DNA of 64,000 nucleotides from CAZYAK01 sp964403335 (GTDB lineage: Bacteria > Patescibacteriota > Gracilibacteria > Peribacterales > Peribacteraceae): positions 1 to 64,000 of the forward strand of contig CAYOFI010000004.1 of assembly GCA_964403335.1 (NCBI GenBank), given 5' to 3'. Positions 15,085-23,125 of this stretch are shown here, piece after piece. The notes beneath the pieces are model-generated. The model saw only the letters and a list, made by a program, of their open reading frames with translations, did not search any database and was not told the DNA's origin. Position 1 is the first letter of the stretch, and every line of letters begins with the position of its first letter. The position numbers were made by a program, and so were the translations under genes.

Positions 15085-15642
15085 ATGTACACGATCACAG
15101 ATCTCAAGCCCGGCCGCGCCATCTCCATCGACGGCGACCCCTACATGGTGGTCAGCTCGCAGTTTGGCCGCAAAAGCCAATCCAAGGCGAACATGCAGTG
15201 CAAATTGAAGAATATGAAAACGGGGCAGGTCATCTCCCGCAACTTCCAGGGCGCCGAGAAAATCGAGCAAGCGGATGTCGGCTACCGCCACGTGCAGTTT
15301 TTGTACGGCGACGCCACCTCCTGCACGTTCATGGACCTGGAGACCTACGATCAATTCGCGCTGCAAAAAGATTCACTCGAAGGCATCGTCGACTTCCTCA
15401 GTGACGGTTTAGAGTGCGATGCGCTGATGTATGAAGACAATCCCATCGGTATCAAGCTGCCCTCCACGGTCGTCTTGGTCGTGAAAGAAACGATCCCGGG
15501 CGTGAAGGGCGACACCGCCACCGGCGGCTCCAAACCCGCCATCATGGACACCGGCCTCCAGGTCAACGTCCCGCTCTTCGTGAACGAAGGCGAGAAGGTG
15601 ATTGTGAATACGGAGACGGGGGAGTATATGGAGCGGGCGTAA
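15085..15642 (+). CDS. efp: elongation factor P
   Basis: A 185-residue EF-P that helps ribosomes pass proline stretches. It has the KOW-like domain I (TDLKPGRAISIDGDPYMVV, then KLKNMKTGQVISRNF), OB domain II (FLYGDATSCTFMDLETYDQ) and OB domain III (LPSTVVLVVKETIPGVKGDTA, TGLQVNVPLFVNEGEKV). The loop that normally carries the modified Lys or Arg reads FGRKSQSKANMQ; by alignment the tip residue seems to be Gln32 or its neighbours rather than the usual PGKG lysine. I see no EF-P modification gene in the window. Confidence 0.95.
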   Translation: MYTITDLKPGRAISIDGDPYMVVSSQFGRKSQSKANMQCKLKNMKTGQVISRNFQGAEKIEQADVGYRHVQFLYGDATSCTFMDLETYDQFALQKDSLEGIVDFLSDGLECDALMYEDNPIGIKLPSTVVLVVKETIPGVKGDTATGGSKPAIMDTGLQVNVPLFVNEGEKVIVNTETGEYMERA

Positions 15643-15647
15643 CCGCT

Positions 15648-15926
15648 TTATTCATCATCCGTTGCCTCAGCACCCACGATATTTTTTAGGAGAGGATGGG
15701 TGGTGATTTGCATGTACAGATACCATTCGCTCACGGTCATATCTTGAATGCGCGCTTCTATGCGCCCGAAATTTTGCTCAGGCTTGCCGTCGATCTCATT
15801 GCGATCATCATTCACGCGTACGTCGATTGAGCACGTAGAGCTGGAAAAAACCTGATGTAATGCAACTTCTAGATCTTCCGGACCCGGTCCGATGTCTCTC
15901 GGATACTGAAGATGCAATATTCCCAT
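15648..15926 (-). CDS. small protein of unknown function downstream of gatB
   Basis: A 92-residue protein (MGILHLQYPRDIGPGPEDLE... ending VGAEATDDE) with two or three predicted strands and no motif I recognise. The ATG at 15926 has AATACT ending 6 bases upstream. A longer GTG start at 15980 would lie 5 bases after the gatB stop and suggest translational coupling instead. Both genes are on the minus strand. Confidence 0.5.
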   Translation of the reverse strand: MGILHLQYPRDIGPGPEDLEVALHQVFSSSTCSIDVRVNDDRNEIDGKPEQNFGRIEARIQDMTVSEWYLYMQITTHPLLKNIVGAEATDDE

Positions 15927-15984
15927 GCGAAAAGTATTTCGGTCTGACGCAGCGGGGTCAACAATTCCAGATGCTGGCACGCGT

Positions 15985-17415
15985 TTACTTGATCAACTTG
16001 CTCAAAATCTCCTGCACCATTCCCGGATTGGCCTGGCCTTTGGATTCCTTCATCACCCACCCCACCACCGCGCCCAACGCCTGCTGCTTACCGGCTTTGT
16101 AGGATTCAATCGCCTTCGGATTCGCCTCGATCGCGCGTTTGACCAAGTCTTCCACTGCGCTCACATCGGAGATCTGGCCCATGCCTTTTTCGCTGATGAT
16201 GGCATCGGGAGATTTTCCGCTAACGATCATTTCTTCCAGCACAGCCTTGCCGGAGTTGCCGGAGATTTTTCCGGAGTCGATGGCTGCGACGAGGGACAGC
16301 ATCGCGTCGAGAGCGGGGACGTCGTCCATCGTCTTCTCGTGTGCGTTCAGGAAGCCCATGAGCTGGGTCAAAACTAAACTGCTGGCGCGCTTGGCATCAT
16401 TCGTTTTCTTGTGGATGCCGTCGTAGAGCGTGCGGAGTTTTGGCTCGTCGATGAGCAAGGTCGCTTCCGGTTCCGTCAGTCCGCCCGCGATGTATGCCTG
16501 CTTTTGGTCGCGCGGGAGGATGGGCAGATCTTTGCCGATGTCTTTCAGCATTGCGGCGGTGATCTTCAGCGGCGGAATATCGGGCTCCGGGAAGTAGCGG
16601 TAATCGGCGGCTTCCTCTTTGTCGCGCAACATGCGCGTGCGCTCTTCATCATCCACCCAGCCGACGGTGATGTTTCCTTTCAATGGTCTGTTCGTCTCTT
16701 CCCACAGCTTTCGCAAACGCGCTTCTTCAAACTGCAGGGCTTTCTCCAGGGATTTAAATGAGTTGAGGTTTTTGATTTCGCTGCGGGGATTCAACACCTT
16801 CGTGCCTTTTTCACGCAGAGAGATCGACGCATCGAACCGCATCATACCTTTGTACATGTCTGCCTCCGAACTGCCCATCGCGATCAACATCCGGCGCAAT
16901 TCTTCGGCGAACGCGACGGCTTCTTTAGACGAGCGCAGATCCGGCTCCGTCACGATTTCCATCAACGGAGTTCCCGCGCGGTTGTAGTCGCAGAGGGTCA
17001 CGGTGCCGCGGTGGCTGAGTTTTCCCGCATCATTCTCCATATGCAGGCGCGTGATGCCGCAGACCATCTCTTTCCCGTCCAAGTCATAGGCGACGGATCC
17101 TTTGGAGGCCAACGGGAAATCGTACTGGGAGATTTGGAATCCGGAGGGGAGATCCGGGTAAAAGTAATGCTTGCGATCGAAGTGGTTGTCCTCGTTCACG
17201 GTGCATTTGAGCGCCAAAGACATCTTGATGGCCTTCATCACGGCCTCGCCATTCACCACGGGCAAAGATCCCGGGTGGCCCATACAGACCTCGCAGACGG
17301 TGGTATTGGGCTCTTTTCCGAACGCATCATTATCGCACCCGCAAAACATCTTCGTACGCGTATTCATCTGCGCGTGGACTTCCAACCCGATGATCACCTC
17401 AAGCTCTGCGGCCAT
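15985..17415 (-). CDS. gatB: Asp-tRNA(Asn)/Glu-tRNA(Gln) amidotransferase subunit B
   Basis: A 476-residue GatB, the kinase and tRNA-binding subunit of the GatCAB complex that makes Gln-tRNA and/or Asn-tRNA by transamidation. Seen: EVIIGLEVHAQMNTRTKMFC, CGC and CEVCMGHPGSLPVVN (Cys pairs of the zinc site), RKHYFYPDLPSGFQISQYD, RLHMENDAGKL, RAGTPLMEIVTEPD and DYRYFPEPDIPPL. The C-terminal YqeY-like tail is present (NPKAIESYKAGKQQALGAVVGWVMKESKGQANP). GatA and GatC are not in the window. Confidence 0.97.
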   Translation of the reverse strand: MAAELEVIIGLEVHAQMNTRTKMFCGCDNDAFGKEPNTTVCEVCMGHPGSLPVVNGEAVMKAIKMSLALKCTVNEDNHFDRKHYFYPDLPSGFQISQYDFPLASKGSVAYDLDGKEMVCGITRLHMENDAGKLSHRGTVTLCDYNRAGTPLMEIVTEPDLRSSKEAVAFAEELRRMLIAMGSSEADMYKGMMRFDASISLREKGTKVLNPRSEIKNLNSFKSLEKALQFEEARLRKLWEETNRPLKGNITVGWVDDEERTRMLRDKEEAADYRYFPEPDIPPLKITAAMLKDIGKDLPILPRDQKQAYIAGGLTEPEATLLIDEPKLRTLYDGIHKKTNDAKRASSLVLTQLMGFLNAHEKTMDDVPALDAMLSLVAAIDSGKISGNSGKAVLEEMIVSGKSPDAIISEKGMGQISDVSAVEDLVKRAIEANPKAIESYKAGKQQALGAVVGWVMKESKGQANPGMVQEILSKLIK

Positions 17416-17482
17416 GCAGAAAAGCTACATTTTTCCCCTCTGGCAAGCAATCAACCTTTTGGCTGAGGGAAGCCAGGAAACA

Positions 17483-17512
17483 TTGACAATACTGTAAAAT
17501 ACTGGATAATAT
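17483..17512 (+). promoter_or_regulatory. canonical sigma-70-type promoter of the tandem sigma cluster
   Basis: TTGACA (17483-17488), an 18-base spacer and TAATAT (17507-17512) lie upstream of the sigma gene at 17538. This gives a leader of about 20 bases. It is one of few full -35/-10 promoters in the window. Confidence 0.6.
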
Positions 17513-17537
17513 TAGTGTTTTCTACGACGCTTGCCGT

Positions 17538-18128
17538 ATGTCCAATAAGACTCCTTCCAATTCGGCCGAATCTGAAGTTCCAGATCAGCAAGCAATAGAA
17601 AACAGTCTTCTGGAGCAGATGAAGGCTGGAAATCAGGAAGCATGGACGCAATTTGTCAGGACATACACACAACAATTGCGCGCAATGTATGTGCGGCGTG
17701 TCAGAGATGAAGACCTTTTTGATGAAATTTGTCAGCAGACATTTGCAGATTTTTTTCGATCGCTTGATCGATTTTCCATCGGTAAACCTGTTCTGCCATA
17801 TTTGGCCAGAATTTTTAGAAACAGATTATTTACGGAATGGGCGAAGAAAAGAAAGCGTCAAGAACATGTGGTGCAGGCAGAGCAAGATGAATTGCAGCAA
17901 GTCGTGGAGAAAATTCCGGAGGAGCCTCTTTTTACGACTGAAGAATTGGAAGCTGAAGTTGCGTCCCTGCCTGATAACTACCGGGGACCAATCGTTTTGC
18001 AGCTAGCTGGATTAGAGAGAGAAGAAATATCTGAGTTATTAGGTTTAACTCCAGGTGCGACGTACGTACGCGGCAATCGTGGCCGCGTGTTGCTGCGTGA
18101 AAGGTTGATCGCGCTATTGCTAGTGTAA
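17538..18128 (+). CDS. ECF-like sigma factor 1 of a tandem trio
   Basis: A 196-residue sigma-70-family protein. The region 2-like part is WTQFVRTYTQQLRAMYVRRV, LFDEICQQTFADFFRSLDRF and LARIFRNRLFTEWAKKRKRQ. The region 4-like part is LPDNYRGPIVLQLAGLEREEISELLG. The recognition helix region is diverged (TPGATYVRGNRGRVLLRERL). No anti-sigma gene is adjacent. Two more sigma-like genes follow on the same strand, within 70 and 113 bases. Confidence 0.8.
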   Translation: MSNKTPSNSAESEVPDQQAIENSLLEQMKAGNQEAWTQFVRTYTQQLRAMYVRRVRDEDLFDEICQQTFADFFRSLDRFSIGKPVLPYLARIFRNRLFTEWAKKRKRQEHVVQAEQDELQQVVEKIPEEPLFTTEELEAEVASLPDNYRGPIVLQLAGLEREEISELLGLTPGATYVRGNRGRVLLRERLIALLLV

Positions 18129-18197
18129 ATATGCGGAATGCCGGCAGTCGTAGGGTATGTATTTGAATTTCGCTTCGGAACCCGCAAGAATCGCGGA

Positions 18198-18791
18198 ATG
18201 CCGAATGCCCTCGAAAGTGCATCCATCGAAACGACAGATATCCGTTCCGTACATGATTATGAATTGGTGTGTGAAGCCAAGAAAGGATCAAACATCCATC
18301 TCACGGAAATCATCCGGAGATTCACGCCTGAACTGCGATCGTTGTATGAGCGTCGTTCGAATGGCAGGTGCGCCGATGATGTTCTGCAGGAAACATTTAT
18401 GCGGATGCTCACCGCGATTGCCAGTTTTGAAGATGGGCGGAATTTTTCAGCATGGCTCCGCGGAATTTTCTGGCATTGTGTCTTGGATGAGCGGAGAACG
18501 TATGCCCGTCGCATGCGCTTCTTTGTCACTATGGATATGCGTGCCATAGACCTGCCTGTGTCTGACCGTGTATCGGAAGGAATGGAAGAGCACGAAGCGG
18601 CAGTCCGGATAGCGCGGGCGATTGCGGAATTGCCCAAAGAGCTTCGTCAGGTACTCAAGGCACATCTGAAAGAACAGCCGACCGTGAAGATTGCTAAGCG
18701 ATTGAGAATCAGTGAAAATGCGGTATACGGCCGATTATTCCAGGCTCGAAGACTTCTCAGTAAATCTCTGAAGGCGTTTTTGGCCGTATGA
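18198..18791 (+). CDS. ECF-like sigma factor 2 of a tandem trio
   Basis: A 197-residue sigma-70-family protein. Region 2 is LTEIIRRFTPELRSLYERR, CADDVLQETFMRMLTAIASF and WLRGIFWHCVLDERRTYARR. Region 4 is LPKELRQVLKAHLKEQPTVKIAKRL, then ISENAVYGRLFQARRLL. The start at 18198 (MPNALESAS) is preferred; an ATG at 18138 would add 20 residues. Protein identity to its two neighbours is low although the layout is the same. Confidence 0.8.
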   Translation: MPNALESASIETTDIRSVHDYELVCEAKKGSNIHLTEIIRRFTPELRSLYERRSNGRCADDVLQETFMRMLTAIASFEDGRNFSAWLRGIFWHCVLDERRTYARRMRFFVTMDMRAIDLPVSDRVSEGMEEHEAAVRIARAIAELPKELRQVLKAHLKEQPTVKIAKRLRISENAVYGRLFQARRLLSKSLKAFLAV

Positions 18792-18887
18792 CAGCATTCA
18801 CATGCTGCGGGATTTGATGTCTTGCATCGTTCCCTGCCTACAGCCAGAAAGTGGTATTTTTTAGGATGCATAAAATTCTGGGAACGG

Positions 18888-18893
18888 TATATT
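18888..18893 (+). promoter_or_regulatory. -10 box of sigma factor 3
   Basis: TATATT ends 10 bases before the ATG at 18904. Confidence 0.5.
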
Positions 18894-18903
18894 CGCGCTC
18901 CCT

Positions 18904-19518
18904 ATGCACGCCCCACAGTCTGACACCGACGATTTTGAGCGAATCGCAGAAGAAGCAGTTTTGCTCCAAAAGGCGAAAGACGGAGACGTATCCGCTTTTA
19001 TAGCGCTGCTCGATGCGTATAAGGAATCCATCAAGGGATGGCTGATCCACAGGTATGGCTGTAGACAGGATGCCGATGACCTATACCAAGAAGTGTGCAT
19101 GCGCTTCTTTCGGTCGATGAGATATGTACGCCCGGGAACTTCTGTGAGGAATTTTTTATTCAGCATTACCAAACATTCCGTTATTGATCACGGACGATCC
19201 AGGCGGACACGCATCCAAGGTGCAGTGTCATTGGATGGTGAACATCATATTTTTTCAGACAGTCTCTGTGAGAGAGTGAATCATGTGGAAGTGTTGCAAC
19301 ATGACGAATTGCTAGCACGGGTGCATCAGGTGATTGCGGAGCTTTTTCATCCAGCTTCCGAAGATCGTCGCATGCTTGACCTGCTGTATTTTCACGGACA
19401 CACGCACGCCGAAGCCGCCGAAGCATTGGGTGTATGCGTCAGGACAATCAGGCGTAAGTGGGCCGCCGTCCGTCAGCGACTATCGCAAAGCCCTATTTTG
19501 CAGGCTCTGCTGGACTGA
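18904..19518 (+). CDS. ECF-like sigma factor 3 of a tandem trio
   Basis: A 204-residue sigma-70-family protein. Region 2 is FIALLDAYKESIKGWLIHRYG, QDADDLYQEVCMRFFRSM and NFLFSITKHSVIDHGRSRRT. Region 4 is LDLLYFHGHTHAEAAEALGVCVRTIRRKWAAVRQRL. It has its own -10 box. Its 3' end overlaps the convergent def gene by 26 bases. No membrane anti-sigma lies nearby. Confidence 0.8.
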   Translation: MHAPQSDTDDFERIAEEAVLLQKAKDGDVSAFIALLDAYKESIKGWLIHRYGCRQDADDLYQEVCMRFFRSMRYVRPGTSVRNFLFSITKHSVIDHGRSRRTRIQGAVSLDGEHHIFSDSLCERVNHVEVLQHDELLARVHQVIAELFHPASEDRRMLDLLYFHGHTHAEAAEALGVCVRTIRRKWAAVRQRLSQSPILQALLD

Positions 19519-19954
19519 CGTAATCCACAATCAACACCCCATCCAAGTGATCCACTTCGTGCTGCACCACACGTGCGTCGAAGTCTTTCAGTTTCCGTTC
19601 CTGCTTCTGGCCTTTTTCATCCAGGTACGTGAGCGTGATTTCCGTCGAACGACTGATGGGCAGCCAGATGTTGGGGAGACTTAGGCAGCCTTCTTCATCG
19701 ATGGCTGTCTCTTTGCTCTTCTTCGTGATTTCGGGATTGATGAGTGGCGTATCTTTGCCGTTCACGCGGCCGATGCACACGCGCACGCTTTCGCCCACCT
19801 GCGGCGCGGCGAGGCCGACGCCATTGGCGGCATCCATGGTCTTTTTCATATCCTTAATCAGCTTCAGGATTTTCTTCGTCACCTTCTCCACAGGTTTCGC
19901 TTTGGTGCGGAGAACGGGATTGTCGGCGCCGAGGAGGATAGGGAGGGCGGGCAC
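19493..19954 (-). CDS. def: peptide deformylase
   Basis: A 153-residue enzyme that removes the formyl group from nascent N-terminal methionine. Motif 1 is GVGLAAPQVG, motif 2 is EEGCLSLP (metal Cys) and motif 3 is QHEVDHLDG (metal His pair and catalytic Glu). I choose the GTG at 19954: it begins VPALPILLGADNPVLR, the usual deformylase N-terminus, and TATACT ends 6 bases before it. An upstream ATG at 20023 would translate the hairpin element and is rejected. Confidence 0.95.
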   Translation of the reverse strand: MPALPILLGADNPVLRTKAKPVEKVTKKILKLIKDMKKTMDAANGVGLAAPQVGESVRVCIGRVNGKDTPLINPEITKKSKETAIDEEGCLSLPNIWLPISRSTEITLTYLDEKGQKQERKLKDFDARVVQHEVDHLDGVLIVDYVSPAEPAK

Positions 19955-19960
19955 GAGGGA

Positions 19961-19966
19961 AGTATA
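19961..19966 (-). promoter_or_regulatory. -10 box of def, leaderless GTG start
   Basis: On the minus strand TATACT ends 6 bases before the GTG at 19954. This decides the start codon. Confidence 0.65.
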
Positions 19967-19972
19967 CCGGAG

Positions 19973-20055
19973 GGCATAGACGGGACAGAGGGGATAGAGG
20001 CGATAGAGGAAAAAGACGTACATCTATCCCGTCTATGGCCTCTATTCCTTCTATT
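19973..20055. repeat. intergenic hairpin element, family B (GATAGACG word), copy 1
   Basis: The left arm (GGCATAGACGGGACAGAGGG, GATAGAGGCGATAGAGG) is complementary to the right arm (TCTATCCCGTCTATGGCC, TCTATTCCTTCTATTTC). The right arm carries the TAG stop of the exonuclease gene. Further copies are at 34904-34982 and 57015-57097. Confidence 0.9.
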
Positions 20056-20632
20056 TCGCCATTTGTTTCAAACTCGCCTTCTTGCGCAAATCCTCCAGAG
20101 AACGGATTTTTCCCTGTTCGGTCATTTTCAGGAGCGCCTCGGCGGCCAGGAGCGTATCGGCCAGGGCACGGTGGCGTTCCGCGGGCAGGGCCAGGCCGAA
20201 TTTTTTGCTGATCACGTCCAGGGAATGGCGGAATTCCGTCGGATAGAGAGCCTGCGAAAGTTTCATGGAACACAGGCATTCGGGCAGGTCCGTGTAGCCC
20301 CAGCAGTACTCTTTTTCCACTTCCAAAAAGCTGTAATCGAATGCCGCGTTGTGGGCGACTAAAGTCGTGCCCTTCGCGAACTCCAAAAATTGCGGCAGAA
20401 CGACATCGATGCCCGGGGCGCCCTTCACATCCTCTTCTGAGATTTTATTCACCTGGCGTGCTTCCCAGGGAATATCGCGGTCAGGGTTTACGAGGGACAC
20501 AAAGGTTTCCTCCGGCCGGATGATTCCGTCGATAATTTTCACGCCCGCGATCTCGATGATGCGGTGGCCCTTGCGGGGATCCAGCCCGGTCGTTTCCAGA
20601 TCAAAAAATGTCAGCGGAGGCAGGTTCGTCAT
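20051..20632 (-). CDS. DnaQ-like (DEDDh) 3'-5' exonuclease
   Basis: A 193-residue exonuclease of the DNA polymerase III epsilon/RNase T superfamily. ExoI is FFDLETTGLDP, ExoII is LVAHNAAFDYSFLEVE and ExoIII is RHRALADTLLAAEAL. It could be the proofreading subunit or a stand-alone repair or RNA exonuclease; no polymerase domain is attached. Its TAG stop is inside the family B hairpin. A TAGACT box lies 12 bases before the ATG at 20632, too close to an earlier in-frame ATG for that to be used. Confidence 0.88.
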   Translation of the reverse strand: MTNLPPLTFFDLETTGLDPRKGHRIIEIAGVKIIDGIIRPEETFVSLVNPDRDIPWEARQVNKISEEDVKGAPGIDVVLPQFLEFAKGTTLVAHNAAFDYSFLEVEKEYCWGYTDLPECLCSMKLSQALYPTEFRHSLDVISKKFGLALPAERHRALADTLLAAEALLKMTEQGKIRSLEDLRKKASLKQMAK

Positions 20633-20673
20633 AAGTGGCATTGGAGTCTAGGTCATCGAGCGGCCTGGTGAGA

Positions 20674-20764
20674 AATTGTTATATTGCTAAATTGTTATAT
20701 TGCTGTTTGCACCTCTCGCATACTTGCTTGGCTAACAATATAGCCATATAACAATATAACAATT
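20674..20764. repeat. intergenic hairpin element, family F (ATAACAAT word)
   Basis: The left arm is AAATTGTTATATTGCT repeated and the right arm is AACAATATAGCCATATAACAATATAACAATT in part. The centre is TTTGCACCTCTCGCATACTTGC. It ends 2 bases before the nth start codon and is far more AT-rich than its surroundings. Confidence 0.85.
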
Positions 20765-20766
20765 CC

Positions 20767-21423
20767 ATGCAAAAAGTTCCTGTTCCCGTCGTTCTGCAAA
20801 AGCTTCGAGGGCTCTACACGCCCCCGCGCACCTTCCTGAATTTCGACACGCCGTTTCATCTCTTGATCGCGACAATTTTGAGCGCGCAGTGCACGGATAA
20901 AATGGTCAACAGCGTCACGCCGAAGTTGTTTGCGAAGTACAAAGGCCCTGAGGATTTTTTGAACGTTTCTGATGAAGAGCTGCAGCAGGATATTCACTCG
21001 TGCGGACATTTCCGCAACAAGGCCAAGTACATCAAGGCGACGTCCAAATTGATTCTTGAAAACTTCGGCGGCGAAGTGCCGCAGACGATGGATGAACTGC
21101 TGACGCTTCCGGGTGTCGGTCGGAAAACGGCGACTGTGGTCTTGTACGCCGCATTCAATCAGGAGCAGGGGATCGCGGTGGATACGCATGTGTGGCGGGT
21201 CAGCAAACGTCTTGGGCTCACGAATGCGAATAATCAGGACAAGATCGAGAAAGATTTGCTGAAGCAGACTGAGCGAAAGAATTGGGGTGAGTTGCATGTG
21301 TTATTGATCAGTCACGGCCGGGCGATTTGCACCGCGAGGAATCGTCAGTGTGAGATGTGTCCGTTTGCGAAAGAATGCCCTTCTTCGTTGGTGATGGGGC
21401 GGGAGGATCAGGCGAAAATTTGA
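20767..21423 (+). CDS. nth: endonuclease III (DNA glycosylase/AP lyase)
   Basis: A 218-residue base-excision repair enzyme for oxidised pyrimidines. The helix-hairpin-helix is TLPGVGRKTATVVL with the catalytic Lys, the catalytic Asp is in AVDTHVWRV, and the iron-sulfur cluster loop is CTARNRQCEMCPFAKEC (C-x6-C-x2-C-x5-C). The whole Nth fold is present. The ATG at 20767 directly follows the family F hairpin. Confidence 0.97.
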   Translation: MQKVPVPVVLQKLRGLYTPPRTFLNFDTPFHLLIATILSAQCTDKMVNSVTPKLFAKYKGPEDFLNVSDEELQQDIHSCGHFRNKAKYIKATSKLILENFGGEVPQTMDELLTLPGVGRKTATVVLYAAFNQEQGIAVDTHVWRVSKRLGLTNANNQDKIEKDLLKQTERKNWGELHVLLISHGRAICTARNRQCEMCPFAKECPSSLVMGREDQAKI

Positions 21424-21447
21424 CAAATAAACTTTACATATTACTGT
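21420..21447 (+). promoter_or_regulatory. -35/-10 promoter of the small membrane protein gene
   Basis: TTGACA overlaps the nth stop codon, followed by a 16-base spacer and TACTGT. Together with a Shine-Dalgarno sequence downstream, this gene has a conventional 5' end. Confidence 0.4.
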
Positions 21448-21490
21448 GTGCGGGCTGTTGGTTCGAACCGATCTTTTAAAGGAGCCTTCG

Positions 21491-21769
21491 ATGCTGATGA
21501 TTCTGGCCGCCGCTTCTCTCGTCCTCGCTATCGCTCATGCGCAGCTTCGCCAGCGATATGCCGCCAAGGCTGCGGAGGAAGACAATCTCCGTGCCGGATA
21601 TGAAGACATGTACTCAGGTCCGCCTTCGGGCGGACAAGCACTACACTGTTACAACGAATGTATCGCGCAACTGGCTCGTTACAAACGTCTGAAGGCCGTG
21701 TTCGGCCTGGCAGCACTCAGCTGCCTGGCCGCGTCGATAATTCTGGCTGTCTCTGCCTTTATGGCCTGA
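21491..21769 (+). CDS. small two-helix membrane protein with a true Shine-Dalgarno
   Basis: A 92-residue protein with transmembrane segments at both ends (LMILAAASLVLAIAHA and VFGLAALSCLAASIILAVSA) and a hydrophilic middle (QRYAAKAAEEDNLRAGYEDM, then HCYNECIAQLARYKRLK). AAAGGAG lies 7 bases before the ATG at 21491, one of only a few clear ribosome-binding sites in the window. A terminator hairpin follows. Family unknown. The 5' and 3' signals differ from the neighbours, which could mean later acquisition. Confidence 0.6.
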   Translation: MLMILAAASLVLAIAHAQLRQRYAAKAAEEDNLRAGYEDMYSGPPSGGQALHCYNECIAQLARYKRLKAVFGLAALSCLAASIILAVSAFMA

Positions 21770-21787
21770 GACCGCAAACCAACAGTC

Positions 21788-21812
21788 GGGAGAGGGCCTC
21801 ACGCCCTCTCCC
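21788..21812. terminator. hairpin terminator between convergent genes
   Basis: GGGAGAGGGC, loop CTCAC, GCCCTCTCCC: a perfect 10-bp stem between the ends of the small membrane gene and amtB. No strong T run follows, so it may act as a transcript-end stabiliser. Confidence 0.6.
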
Positions 21813-21838
21813 TTCTGCGTTCGATAGAAATGTAGATG

Positions 21839-23041
21839 TTAAAAGTCGTAGGCCTCTTCGCCGTGCAAGGCGCGGTCCAATCCTTCTGCTTCTTCCTTCG
21901 GCTCGACGCTGACTTTCATGACGGCTTTCAGGATTCTGAGCAGAATGTACGTCATCGCAAACGCGAAGATCATCGCCGTGGCCGTGGCGTAGATGTTTGC
22001 CCAGAAGAGGGTGGTGTTCCCTTCGATCAATCCGGAGAAACTGCTCATTTTGGAGCTGGCGAAGACTCCCGTCAGTACCGATCCGATGATGCCGCCGACG
22101 CCGTGGCAACCCCACACATCCAGCGCGTCATCCCAGCGCATTTTCATGCGGAATTTGACGGCGTAGAAACAGCCGACGGAGGCGAGAATACCGATCACGA
22201 GTGCAGCCCATGGCTCAACGTATCCGGCGGCCGGTGTGATCGCGACGAGTCCCGCGAGGACTCCTGTGAGTGCACCCACCATGCTCGGTCGCTTATCCAC
22301 GATCCACGAAAGAAGCAGCCACGTGACCATCGCCATGGACGCGGCGAGGTCAGTGTTCACGAAGGCTGCTGCGGCTTGTCCGTTCGCGGAAAGCGCACTG
22401 CCCGCGTTGAAGCCGTACCACCCAAACCACAGAAGTCCCGTGCCGAGGGCGACGTGGGTAATGTTGTGCGGAAGGTGCGTGGTGTTGGCGCGTTTGCCCA
22501 GGACGAAGACCGATGCGAGCGCGCCCATACCGGCACTGATGTGCACGACGGTGCCGCCGGCGAAGTCGATGGCGCCCATCTGCGCGATGAATCCTCCGCC
22601 CCATACCCAGTGCGCGAGCGGCGCGTAGACCAAGATGCTCCACAGCACGAGGAAGACCAAATACGCGCGGAAGTTCATGCGTTCCGTGAAGGCGCCCGTG
22701 ATGAGCGCGGGGGTGATGATGGCGAACATCATCTGGAACGCGAAGAAGGCCAGGAAGGGAATCGTCGTGCCGTAGACGGCGTGCGGTTCCATGCCGACGT
22801 TCTTCAGCATCGCGTAATCCAGCCCGCCGATAAACCCGCCGATGTCCGTCCCGAAGGCGAGGGAGAAGGTGAAGAGGGCCCACAGGACCGTCACGACACC
22901 CATCGCGATGAAGCTCTGCATCATGATGGTGAGCACGTTTTTGCGTTTGACGAGACCGCCGTAAAAGAACGCGAGTCCGGGGGTCATAATGGCCACGAGG
23001 GCCGTGGAGATTAATACGAAGGAGGTGTTACCGGTGTTCAT
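21839..23041 (-). CDS. amtB: ammonium transporter
   Basis: A 400-residue Amt/MEP/Rh channel in the cytoplasmic membrane with eleven or so membrane segments. Seen: MTPGLAFFYGGLVKRKNVL near the N-terminus, FAFQMMFAIITPALITGAFTERM, PLAHWVWGGGFIAQMGAIDFAGGTVVHISAG, and DDALDVWGCHGVGGIIGSVLTGVF with the paired-His site. It follows glnA on the same strand, separated by an 84-base spacer holding a perfect hairpin. Ammonium uptake and assimilation are therefore adjacent. No P-II gene (glnK) is seen. Confidence 0.96.
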   Translation of the reverse strand: MNTGNTSFVLISTALVAIMTPGLAFFYGGLVKRKNVLTIMMQSFIAMGVVTVLWALFTFSLAFGTDIGGFIGGLDYAMLKNVGMEPHAVYGTTIPFLAFFAFQMMFAIITPALITGAFTERMNFRAYLVFLVLWSILVYAPLAHWVWGGGFIAQMGAIDFAGGTVVHISAGMGALASVFVLGKRANTTHLPHNITHVALGTGLLWFGWYGFNAGSALSANGQAAAAFVNTDLAASMAMVTWLLLSWIVDKRPSMVGALTGVLAGLVAITPAAGYVEPWAALVIGILASVGCFYAVKFRMKMRWDDALDVWGCHGVGGIIGSVLTGVFASSKMSSFSGLIEGNTTLFWANIYATATAMIFAFAMTYILLRILKAVMKVSVEPKEEAEGLDRALHGEEAYDF

Positions 23042-23083
23042 GGTGGGGGGGGCGGGAAAAATGGGGAAACGGTTATTACACGT

Positions 23084-23120
23084 GCCGGTAGGGGCGTGCG
23101 ATTAGCACGCCCCTACCGGC
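23084..23120. terminator. perfect 16-bp hairpin between glnA and amtB
   Basis: GCCGGTAGGGGCGTGC, loop GATTA, then the exact complement. It could terminate or attenuate read-through from glnA into amtB. It has the stem shape of a repetitive palindrome rather than a T-tract terminator. Confidence 0.6.
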
Positions 23121-23125
23121 GGGGA

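Noticed and set aside
19955..20023. Upstream ATG giving a longer peptide deformylase
   Set aside because: The extension translates the family B hairpin. The GTG at 19954 gives the family N-terminus and has TATACT at the leaderless distance.
21836..23014. 392-residue plus-strand frame across amtB
   Set aside because: Antisense shadow of the ammonium transporter, rich in Asp, His and Arg as such shadows are.
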